A DNA stretch of 64,000 nt from an uncultured Lachnospiraceae bacterium (lineage in GTDB: Bacteria > Bacillota > Clostridia > Lachnospirales > Lachnospiraceae). The translations under genes and the position numbers were made by a program. The notes under the pieces were generated by a model. It did no database searches, was not told where the DNA came from, and worked only from the letters and a program-made list of their open reading frames with translations. Position 1 is the first letter of the stretch; each line of letters starts with the position of its first letter. Below, in pieces: positions 24,336 through 32,493 of this stretch. The DNA lies in NCBI GenBank assembly GCA_946405625.1, contig CAMJHQ010000014.1, positions 1-64,000 on the forward strand. The letters are read 5' to 3'.

Positions 24336-26032
24336 CAGAAATCCCCCTTCTCCCAATTATCCAGGAACTCAATTAGGATACCGCGTTCCTTCTCTATCAT
24401 ACGCTTATCCTGTGATGAAAGTGCAAGTTCAAACTTTCTTACATGATCCTCTATTACTTCTCTGTCCATACCGAGACTTTCCTCATATAGTCTCTCACAT
24501 CTGAGAAGGACGAGTTTATTCTCTTCCTGATCTCTCGGATGGATCTTCAGATAAGATAATTCTTTAAATCTTTCTTCTATCTCTTCATCAGTCATCTCGG
24601 TATACTGACCCTTGATGATCTGTCTGACCTTCTTTCCTGTAGAAACAACCGTAACCTCAACCTCAAGTATCGAATTGATATCATAGGTATAGGTAACATC
24701 AACAGACTGTTCTCCGGCCTTTCCTTTAGGTACATCCAGCTCAAGCTTTCCGAGCAGCAGATTATTTTTTGCCATTCTGCTTTCACCCTGAAGTACTTCT
24801 ATATCAATCTTCGTCTGATCATCCCTGATCGTATAGAACCTCTCTGTACGGCTTGCAGGAATAATAGTATTACGTTCAATGATAGGACAGAAATGTCCTG
24901 CTTCCCTATGATTATCACCAAGGTCAACAGACACTTCGGTTCCGAGAGTAAACGGACATACATCAGTGAGGACCACTTCTCTGATGGAATCCTTTCTCTC
25001 TTTCATAGCACCCTGAACCGCCGCTCCGAGAGCAACAGCTTCATCCGGGTTTATACTTGTATCAGGAAAACTCTTGAAGAGCTTTCTTACAAAGCTTCTT
25101 ACTCCCGGAAGTCGGGTAGCTCCTCCGACCAGTACTATTTTACTGATATCGCTCAGCTTAAGCTTGGCATCTGCAAGAGCTCTCTTAACCGGAACTCTGA
25201 TCCTCTCATAAAGGTCTTCGCATTTCTTCTCATACTCTGCATCAGTAATATCTGTTTCTATTATCTCGTCGCCGATCTTACACTTCATAGTAACGGTTCC
25301 ACTGTCACTAAAGGCTTTCTTTGCAAGTTCAGCCTGTCTGTAGATCATCTTCATCTCACGATATTCAAGATCATCCGCAGAGAGCTCCTTATTCTTCTCA
25401 AAGAAAATTTCGATCAACGCCTCAGTAAAGTCTTCTCCTCCGAGGAAGTTATCACCCGCAACAGCTCTTACCTCAAGGATCGGCGGAAAATAATCAAGTA
25501 TGGATACATCGAAGGTTCCCCCTCCGAGATCGAACACAAGATTCTTCGCAGGCTTCTTGTCATTATAAAGTCCATACGCAATCGCAGCCGCAGTCGGCTC
25601 ACTGATTATTCTTTCAACCTTGAGTCCGGCAAGCTCTCCTGCCCTCTTGGTTGCCTTTCTTCTCATATCATTAAAATATGCGGGTACGGAAATAACCGCT
25701 TCGGTTACTTCTTCCCCAAGAAATGTTTCCGCATCCTCCTTAAGAGAACGTAAAACAAAGCTTGAAAGCTCTTCTGCCGTAAAACTCTTGCTTCCGAGAT
25801 CAAACTTCTTATCTGAACCCATGCTTCTCTTAAATACCGAAGCACTGGTCTGCGGATAAAGCTGCATTCTCTCGACTGCAGTCTTACCGACATAAACATT
25901 ATCATCTTCATCGATGCTTACCACTGACGGAGTAAGCACCTCTCCAAACCTGTTGGGTATAACCTTCGGTCCTTCGTCCGTATAATATGCAACCAGACTG
26001 TTAGTCGTACCCAGATCAATTCCTATTATCAA
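24335..26032 (-). CDS. hscC: Hsp70-family chaperone, HscC type
   Basis: 565 residues, shorter than DnaK (~610-640) and close to E. coli HscC. ATPase motifs: IGIDLGTTNS (3-12), DLGGGTFDVSIL, and L-V-G-G-A-T-R-L-P. HscC-like segments: FKRSMGSDKKF, ELSSFVLRSLKEDAETFLGE, VAGDNFLGGEDF, VLTDVCPFTLGTEV, P-I-I-E-R-N-T and Y-T-Y-D-I-N-S-I-L-E-V-E-V. A shortened substrate-binding lid follows and there is no acidic DnaK tail. It overlaps the upstream J-like/TPR gene by 4 bp (ATGA) and the lipoprotein gene by 1 bp. In E. coli HscC works with J proteins of the DjlB/DjlC type; here the J-like/TPR protein is the natural partner candidate. Confidence 0.9.
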   Translation of the reverse strand: MIIGIDLGTTNSLVAYYTDEGPKVIPNRFGEVLTPSVVSIDEDDNVYVGKTAVERMQLYPQTSASVFKRSMGSDKKFDLGSKSFTAEELSSFVLRSLKEDAETFLGEEVTEAVISVPAYFNDMRRKATKRAGELAGLKVERIISEPTAAAIAYGLYNDKKPAKNLVFDLGGGTFDVSILDYFPPILEVRAVAGDNFLGGEDFTEALIEIFFEKNKELSADDLEYREMKMIYRQAELAKKAFSDSGTVTMKCKIGDEIIETDITDAEYEKKCEDLYERIRVPVKRALADAKLKLSDISKIVLVGGATRLPGVRSFVRKLFKSFPDTSINPDEAVALGAAVQGAMKERKDSIREVVLTDVCPFTLGTEVSVDLGDNHREAGHFCPIIERNTIIPASRTERFYTIRDDQTKIDIEVLQGESRMAKNNLLLGKLELDVPKGKAGEQSVDVTYTYDINSILEVEVTVVSTGKKVRQIIKGQYTEMTDEEIEERFKELSYLKIHPRDQEENKLVLLRCERLYEESLGMDREVIEDHVRKFELALSSQDKRMIEKERGILIEFLDNWEKGDF

Positions 26033-29000
26033 TTTTTCCCTCCGGTCAACAAATTCATTGCCGAAATAACCTCACTGTCTTCAGCACCTGTTTCATTCGC
26101 TTTTTTATAATACTCCAAAGCGGCCGGAATGTCATGCTCAAATTCACATATCTTCGCATTCATAAGATAAGCTTCATAACATTTCGCATGTCTGCAGGCT
26201 CTGCATCTCGGTGCATCAGCCAGTTCTCTGAGCATCTGAAGAGCCTTATCCTTCTCTCCGAGAAAATAAAGCATCAGTGCATATTCTTTCTTTCTGTATG
26301 TTGAATTTTCAGTATACTCCAGATAATTATCTACCTTATCCTTCGATATAGCCTTGATACATTCATTTATTTCTTTTGCAGCATCCCGCGCTCTGTCCGG
26401 CTTACCTATATAAGCAGCCGAAACCATAATGGTAGATGAAATATCCATATAAGTATGAAGCAGATTATTATCTTTGATCTGCCTGTAAGGTCCAAGGTAT
26501 GAAAGCGCTCTCTCGGCAATCTTAAGTGCTTTCTTATATTCTCTGAGACTATAAAGATAAAATGCGGAATATCTCTCAAGAATATATGCAGCCACATTCT
26601 TGTTTTCAAATCTGACGGCATTCTTTCCGCCCAGATCAAGCAGCCTGTAATCATCGATGAATTTCTTGAGCATCGTCTTAAATATAGCATCTGCCGCCTT
26701 CTTATTATGCTCATGCAGTCTTGTATTATATATATCTACATAAACTTCAAAAAGGTTATTAAGATTCCATTCATTCTTTGAATTCCTGAAGCTGTCCTCA
26801 TTAATGCGGGCTACCTTCATATATTCTTTTACTGATTCATCAAATCGCTTTGCTTTATTAAGAGCAAGCGCAAGTCTGTAGTGAGTTGTTTTATTCTCCC
26901 CGAATCTTTTCAAAAGCTCTTTCAGTATTTCTACAGACTTCTCATATTTAAACTGCATCTCATAACATTTAGCAAGATTATGATAGAGATTAGGAAGTGC
27001 ATCATCATTTGAGACACCTTCCATTTCCTTAAGACCTCGCAGGAAGCTTTCCTCTGCCTTCTCATAATCTTTTAACATCATAAGAGCAACACCCTTTGCA
27101 TTATATGCATAATAATTGGTGTCATCTTTTTCGAGCGCCTTATCACAGTCTATGACTGACTTCTCATATTCCGCTCCCTTATTATACAGCAGTGCGCTCT
27201 CAACATAATAATAATCATCATTATCATTTTCAAGCTGTTTTACGGCATGTTCCGCTGCTTTTCTGTAATTATCCGGATCTTCGGTCTCATAATACAGACT
27301 GTCATACACCCTTGAAAGCTTATTATGAGCCGCACGATGATGCGGGTTAAGTTCAAGTGTTCTGTCAAGATATTCTATTGCCTCATTATACCTGTCATTC
27401 TCAAACTTTAACACACCCATCGAATAATTGAGCCCTATACTGTCAGGACTCTTCTCAAGGCCTTCTTTATAGCATTCCTCAGGAGATTTTCCTATCATCC
27501 TGTAATATCTTCCAAAAGACAGATAATAATCATTCAGAACATTAAACTTGATGATATCATTTTCCTCATCCTGAAGGCCGCTCTTTATCTCTTCCAAAAG
27601 ATTTCCCGCTTTATCGGTATCTCCTTTATCAAGATACATATCCGCTTCTACAAGTTTAAGTGCAGAACTGTCAATGTCTTCTTCACGGGCCTTAGCAAGA
27701 ACCTCCTCAAGATTTTTATACTGATCATAGATATAGAACACCTTTGCGGCATAATAATAGCTCTTTACGTATTTTCGGGCATGAGCCTGAAGTATATAAT
27801 AATCATCAATAACAAGCTGTGCATCATGCATTTCAAATGCAGTTGCCTGTCTCCTTACATACGCAGCAATATAAAACCTGTTCTCCTCGATCATCTGATT
27901 CCAGATTTCCATAGCCTTTACATATTCATGATTCTCATGATAGCAGCATGCAAGTCCCTCCTTATAATACGGAACATCAACCTCATCATGCTCATTTGCT
28001 ATGGCATACTTAATATACTCCTCTGCTTTTTCATAATCACCGCTATCACCCTTACAGATTCCGTTAAGATAGAAGCAGTATGCAAGTCTCTTAAGTTTCT
28101 TTGTTTCTTCCTCACTGACGCTTTCAGGATTCTTCTCTTTCTTCGACTCAAAGAAAAGAAGAGCTTCCTTCCATTTTTCAAGATAAGGAAGGGCACTCCT
28201 AAAGTCCTCCTTCTTGAAATAGCATCTTCCGAGTATATTATAATAATCCGAATAATAAATGCTGAAAGGCTCGGGAATATCGGTAGCATTCAATAGCTCG
28301 ATCGCATCATCCACTCTGTCGCTTCTGAAAAGTCCCCAGCATTTATCTATAACATACTTAACCTCACCCGGTTCCTCTTCGATCTTCTTATCATAATATT
28401 CAACCAGCTTGCCGTTTACATACGGCAGGATCTTTATCGCATCCGCATTATTCGCGTCAATCTCAAAGAGACTCATAAGAGTATCATTTGCCTTCTCATA
28501 ATCCCTGATAACACAGTAATAGAATACTCGTGCTCTTAAAGCTATATTGAACTTCGGCCTTGCTTCGAGAACCTCATCGATGATCTCTTTGATCTGAGAA
28601 AGATATTCATACCCCTCTCCGACTTCATCATATGCCATCTCTTTCATGAGATAATAGCATGCTGTTGCCTTCATATAATAATCAGCTATATCATTCAGCC
28701 TGCCTGTCACAACCTGCTCAGCAAGATATCTTGCCTTGTCATGTTCATCAAGAAACCCGAACAGCCTGATAAGGCCACTGTATTCAACCGGATGGAAAAT
28801 CCTGCTTTTCCTTGCAAATGTAAGATTTCCGTACAATTCGTCGATACATTTTCCAATCTCTTCCGGCGCATTATCAAGCGACGGAATGCTCTGATAATTT
28901 ACGACTTCTTCTATATCTCTGACAATCGGAGAAATAGCACTCAGATAATCATCTTCAGGGCATGAATAATCAGGCTCGACGTAATCAACCTTCCTTTCCG

Positions 29001-29592
29001 GAAACTCCGGAATTACAATGCCTCTTTCTTCGAGCAGATCATTAAAGTTATCTCTTTTAATTATGCTTGAAAAGCCTATGAAATCCTCATTATCTATATG
29101 ATAATCGATATAATCGATGAAATCTTCCGCAAATCTCTCTTTAAGAGACGCAGATTCATTTCTTATCATAAAAACAGTGTCTGCGAGTTTATAAACATAA
29201 TGAGGAAGATAGAATCTTTCGAGCAGGACCTTGAGAAATTCTTCCCTGGCTCTGTCGGCCGTATCAAGTTCATTGCAGATCGGATCTTCAAAAAGCTCCT
29301 TCCACAACTCTATATCGACTCTCTTATCTATATCATCATAGATTTCTCTTATCTTCTCCACAAAAGGTCTGAACTGAGGATCCACTTCATCAACCTCATC
29401 ATGTGCACTTTCGGACTCATCCGAATTTGCATAAGCCATGGCAGTTTCAAAAGCTTCACGAAGAGCCTTAAAGCCCTCCGGGTCATCCTCGGGATTTACA
29501 GTTACAACCTTACTTCTGTAGGCGTCAACTATAGCGTCAACATCTTTTGTTTCCCCTATTTCAAGTATTTCCCAAACCTTCTCAATTTTCAT
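26029..29592 (-). CDS. Large TPR protein with degenerate N-terminal J domain
   Basis: 1187 residues, no signal peptide or membrane helix. Residues 4-55 read as a J domain (W-E-I-L-E-I-G, A-Y-R-S-K-V-V, F-K-A-L-R-E-A-F), but the H-P-D tripeptide that activates Hsp70 is N33-P34-E35. From about 225 to the end there are many TPR pairs (ALPYLEKWKEALLFF, ALEKDDTNYYAYNAKGVALM, AIEYLDRTLELNPHHRAAHN). Near the end is a Cys cluster (C1130, C1133, C1138, C1149). It starts 7 bp after tex, whose last codons supply AAGGGAA as ribosome binding site, and overlaps hscC by 4 bp. Likely an HscC cochaperone or scaffold; inference. Confidence 0.8.
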   Translation of the reverse strand: MKIEKVWEILEIGETKDVDAIVDAYRSKVVTVNPEDDPEGFKALREAFETAMAYANSDESESAHDEVDEVDPQFRPFVEKIREIYDDIDKRVDIELWKELFEDPICNELDTADRAREEFLKVLLERFYLPHYVYKLADTVFMIRNESASLKERFAEDFIDYIDYHIDNEDFIGFSSIIKRDNFNDLLEERGIVIPEFPERKVDYVEPDYSCPEDDYLSAISPIVRDIEEVVNYQSIPSLDNAPEEIGKCIDELYGNLTFARKSRIFHPVEYSGLIRLFGFLDEHDKARYLAEQVVTGRLNDIADYYMKATACYYLMKEMAYDEVGEGYEYLSQIKEIIDEVLEARPKFNIALRARVFYYCVIRDYEKANDTLMSLFEIDANNADAIKILPYVNGKLVEYYDKKIEEEPGEVKYVIDKCWGLFRSDRVDDAIELLNATDIPEPFSIYYSDYYNILGRCYFKKEDFRSALPYLEKWKEALLFFESKKEKNPESVSEEETKKLKRLAYCFYLNGICKGDSGDYEKAEEYIKYAIANEHDEVDVPYYKEGLACCYHENHEYVKAMEIWNQMIEENRFYIAAYVRRQATAFEMHDAQLVIDDYYILQAHARKYVKSYYYAAKVFYIYDQYKNLEEVLAKAREEDIDSSALKLVEADMYLDKGDTDKAGNLLEEIKSGLQDEENDIIKFNVLNDYYLSFGRYYRMIGKSPEECYKEGLEKSPDSIGLNYSMGVLKFENDRYNEAIEYLDRTLELNPHHRAAHNKLSRVYDSLYYETEDPDNYRKAAEHAVKQLENDNDDYYYVESALLYNKGAEYEKSVIDCDKALEKDDTNYYAYNAKGVALMMLKDYEKAEESFLRGLKEMEGVSNDDALPNLYHNLAKCYEMQFKYEKSVEILKELLKRFGENKTTHYRLALALNKAKRFDESVKEYMKVARINEDSFRNSKNEWNLNNLFEVYVDIYNTRLHEHNKKAADAIFKTMLKKFIDDYRLLDLGGKNAVRFENKNVAAYILERYSAFYLYSLREYKKALKIAERALSYLGPYRQIKDNNLLHTYMDISSTIMVSAAYIGKPDRARDAAKEINECIKAISKDKVDNYLEYTENSTYRKKEYALMLYFLGEKDKALQMLRELADAPRCRACRHAKCYEAYLMNAKICEFEHDIPAALEYYKKANETGAEDSEVISAMNLLTGGKN

Positions 29593-29598
29593 ACTTTA

Positions 29599-31731
29599 TC
29601 AGATTCCCTTCATTGAAAGACCGATCCTGTTCTTTTCAGTATCGATGCTTATAATCTTAACATCAACCACATCTCCGACACTTACAACATCGAGCGGATG
29701 CTTTACAAACTTTTTGTCCGAAAGCTGTGATATATGTACAAGTCCGTCCTGATGAACTCCGATATCAACAAATGCACCGAAATCGATTACATTTCTAACT
29801 GTACCCTTAAGAACCATTCCGACCTCAAGATCCTTGATATCAAGGACATCGCTTCTGAGGATCGGCTTAGGCATATCAAGTCTCGGATCACGGCTTGGCT
29901 TGGAAAGCTCTTTGATAATATCATCAAGTGTGATATCACCGATTCCGAGTTTACCTGCAAGTTCTGTCTTTTCCTTCTTAGAGAACTTACCGAGCTCCGA
30001 TCCGCTTGCCTCTGCATATTTGAGTATCTCATCCGCAGCTCCGTAGCTTTCCGGATGAACAGCAGTATCATCAAGAGGATTTGATCCACCGTGAATTCTG
30101 AGGAAGCCCGCACACTGCTCATATGCCTTTGCCCCAAGTTTCGGAACCTTAAGAAGTTCCTTCCTCTCCCCGAATCTTCCGTTCTCTTCTCTATATACAA
30201 CGATATTCTTCGCAATAGTCTTATTTATACCGGAAATGTATGTAAGGAGTGATACTGAAGCTGTATTCAGATCTACGCCAACGCTGTTAACGCAGTCCTC
30301 GACAACATTTGAAAGAGATTCTCCGAGCTTCTTCTGGTTCATATCATGCTGATACTGACCTACACCGATCGACTTCGGATCGATCTTAACAAGCTCAGCA
30401 AGAGGATCCTGCAGACGTCTTGCTATAGATGTCGCAGATCTCTGGCCTACATCAAATTCCGGAAATTCCTCTGTAGCAAGCGCACTGGCTGAATAAACAG
30501 ATGCTCCTGCCTCATTGGTTATCACATATTCAACCTTCTCCGGAATCTCTTTAAGTATCTCTACTATAATCTGTTCGGATTCACGTGAAGCTGTTCCGTT
30601 ACCTACGGAAATAAGTGATATATTGTACTTCTTTATAAGTTTCTTTACGGTCTCCTTGGCATTTCTTATCTTCTCAGGAGTTGTAGGAGCAGTAGGATAA
30701 ACTACCGTAGTATCAAGAACCTTTCCTGTCTCGTCTACAACAGCAAGCTTGCATCCGGTCCTGAAAGCCGGATCCCACCCGAGTACTACACGCCCGCTTA
30801 CAGGAGGCTGCATAAGAAGCTGAGTCAGGTTCTTTCCGAAAACCTTAATAGCTCCATCCTCGGCATCCTCGGTAAGCTTGTTTCTTATCTCTCTTTCAAT
30901 AGAAGGAGCGATAAGTCTGTCATATGCATCCTCTGCCGCATTTCGAAGTATTTCAGCAGTATCAGCATCTTCTTTTCCGACAATCTTCTTGTTCAGATAT
31001 TCGAGTATCTCATCACGAGGTGCCTCGATCGTAACTGTAAGTACCTTTTCCTTCTCGCCTCTGTTAACGGCAAGAGTCTTATATCCTGACATTTTAGATA
31101 CAGGCTCATGGAAATCATAATAATTCTCATATACAGATTTTGCTTCAGGATCCTTGGCAGCCGAATTTAAGATACCCTTCTTCTCTGTGAGCTCTCTGAT
31201 ATAAGTCCTGTAATCAGCATCATCGGATATATTTTCAGCTATTATGTCCGATGCTCCCGCAATCGCATCATCGGCGGATGCCACGCCCTTCTCCTCTGAT
31301 ATGTAATCTGCAGCTTCATCCATGATGCTTTTCTTATTGATCTGCATATAGATAAGATTTGCAAGAGGTTCAAGTCCCGCTTCCTTTGCAATAGTAGCTC
31401 TTGTTCTTCTCTTTGGCTTATACGGCCTATATATATCTTCAAGAGCAACCATTGTCATCGCATCTTCTATAGCCTTCAGGAGTTCCGGTGTCATCTTACC
31501 CTGTTCTTCAATGGTAGAGATGACTGTTGCCTTTCTCTCTTCAAGATTTCTGAGAAATGTGAGCCTGTCGTAAAGCTGTCTCAGCTGTTCATCATTAAGC
31601 GCTCCCGTCTTCTCCTTTCTGTATCTCGCAATAAAAGGCACCGTACAACCATCATCCAAAAGCTCAACGGCTGCCGCTACCTGTCCCTGTCTAACCTCAA
31701 GTTCATCTGCAATTGTCTTAACTATATCCAT
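29599..31731 (-). CDS. tex: Tex-family RNA-binding transcription accessory protein
   Basis: 710 residues, the family length. N-terminal helical Tex domain (VPFIARYRKEKTGALNDEQLR), a YqgF/RNase H-like core (VVLGWDPAFRTGCKLAVVDE), helix-hairpin-helix segments (SVGVDLNTASVSLLTYISG) and a C-terminal S1 RNA-binding domain (VGMVLKGTVRNVIDFGAFVDI, VHQDGLVHISQLSDKKFVKH). It binds nucleic acid and associates with transcription in other bacteria. First gene of tex - J/TPR - hscC - lipoprotein. Its upstream leader on the sense strand holds 124 bases without a G. Ribosome binding site AAAGGA lies 12 bases before the ATG, longer than usual. Confidence 0.95.
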   Translation of the reverse strand: MDIVKTIADELEVRQGQVAAAVELLDDGCTVPFIARYRKEKTGALNDEQLRQLYDRLTFLRNLEERKATVISTIEEQGKMTPELLKAIEDAMTMVALEDIYRPYKPKRRTRATIAKEAGLEPLANLIYMQINKKSIMDEAADYISEEKGVASADDAIAGASDIIAENISDDADYRTYIRELTEKKGILNSAAKDPEAKSVYENYYDFHEPVSKMSGYKTLAVNRGEKEKVLTVTIEAPRDEILEYLNKKIVGKEDADTAEILRNAAEDAYDRLIAPSIEREIRNKLTEDAEDGAIKVFGKNLTQLLMQPPVSGRVVLGWDPAFRTGCKLAVVDETGKVLDTTVVYPTAPTTPEKIRNAKETVKKLIKKYNISLISVGNGTASRESEQIIVEILKEIPEKVEYVITNEAGASVYSASALATEEFPEFDVGQRSATSIARRLQDPLAELVKIDPKSIGVGQYQHDMNQKKLGESLSNVVEDCVNSVGVDLNTASVSLLTYISGINKTIAKNIVVYREENGRFGERKELLKVPKLGAKAYEQCAGFLRIHGGSNPLDDTAVHPESYGAADEILKYAEASGSELGKFSKKEKTELAGKLGIGDITLDDIIKELSKPSRDPRLDMPKPILRSDVLDIKDLEVGMVLKGTVRNVIDFGAFVDIGVHQDGLVHISQLSDKKFVKHPLDVVSVGDVVDVKIISIDTEKNRIGLSMKGI

Positions 31732-31745
31732 TGTCTGTAAATTCC

Positions 31746-31869
31746 TTTGTGTTGATTTGATTTTTGTATTTTGATTTTGTTTTTTTGTGTTAAATATTTT
31801 TGTATTTATATTTAAATAATTATATTTATGTATTTGTATTTATGTATATTTATTTATGTATTGTATTTA
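31746..31869 (-). other. G-free A/T-rich leader upstream of tex
   Basis: For 124 bp the plus strand has no C, so a minus-strand tex transcript would have no G here. The sequence is built from short AAATACA/ACATAAAT-like words. Such RNA can hardly fold. Confidence 0.7.
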
Positions 31870-31941
31870 CGCTTTTATGTATTTCTGTTTATATATTGTA
31901 TTTATATACTCTGATCGAAAAGTCTTTTTTCATTCAGCCCT

Positions 31942-31986
31942 AAAAAATAATAGGAGCAGAGGTTTTAGCCTCTGCCCCTCTTATTT
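31942..31986 (-). terminator. Terminator of the HU gene
   Basis: GGGGCAGAGG/CCTCTGCTCC stem with a CTAAAA loop, flanked by A- and T-rich ends; TATTATTTTTT follows on the minus strand. Confidence 0.8.
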
Positions 31987-32010
31987 TACTTTGATCAAGC
32001 CGAAGTATAA

Positions 32011-32313
32011 TTACTTCTTCTTTGCTGACTTCTTAGGCTTTGTATTAACAAGGTCCTTAAGAGCCTTACCAGCCTTGAACTTTGGAACTGCTGCTGCCTT
32101 GATCTTGATAGCCTCACCGGTCTGAGGATTACGAGCTGTTCTAGCCTTTCTCTCGCCAACTTCGAATGTACCGAATCCGATAAGCTGTACCTTGCCCTTA
32201 TTCTGAAGCTCTGAAGATACAACGTTAACGAATGACTTTACTGCTGCCTCAGCATCCTTCTTTGAAAGACCTGTCTCTGCAGCAATAGCTGTTACAAGTT
32301 CTGTCTTGTTCAT
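32011..32313 (-). CDS. hup: HU-family DNA-binding protein
   Basis: 100 residues. MNKTELVTAIAAETGLSKKD, VQLIGFGTFEVGERKART and ARNPQTGEAIKIKAA are the HU/IHF signatures; the beta-arm RNP motif (ARNPQTG) inserts into the DNA minor groove. A Lys-rich tail (KPKKSAKKK) extends the usual 90 residues. It bends and compacts DNA as a homodimer. It has its own consensus-like promoter and terminator. Start behind GAGAGGT. Confidence 0.97.
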   Translation of the reverse strand: MNKTELVTAIAAETGLSKKDAEAAVKSFVNVVSSELQNKGKVQLIGFGTFEVGERKARTARNPQTGEAIKIKAAAVPKFKAGKALKDLVNTKPKKSAKKK

Positions 32314-32366
32314 AGTATTTACCTCTCAATACATATTATTTTTCCGTTGCTAACACAACTATACTG

Positions 32367-32395
32367 ATTATACTGTGTTAAAGCCCGTATTTCAA
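32367..32395 (-). promoter_or_regulatory. Promoter of the HU gene
   Basis: TTGAAA (32390-32395), 17 bp, TATAAT (32367-32372) on the minus strand, about 55 bp upstream of the start codon. Confidence 0.8.
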
Positions 32396-32493
32396 TCTAT
32401 TTCTTACATTTTTTTACACTTTTTTTATAAAAATGTAACAAAAATAGTACATTTTCTGTAAAAAAGAGCGATTGGGACCGAAAAACGTCCGTT

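Noticed and set aside
26406-26714. Long antisense or alternative-frame ORFs inside large genes such as the TPR gene
   Set aside because: They lie fully inside well-supported genes, lack ribosome binding sites and have no recognisable domains.
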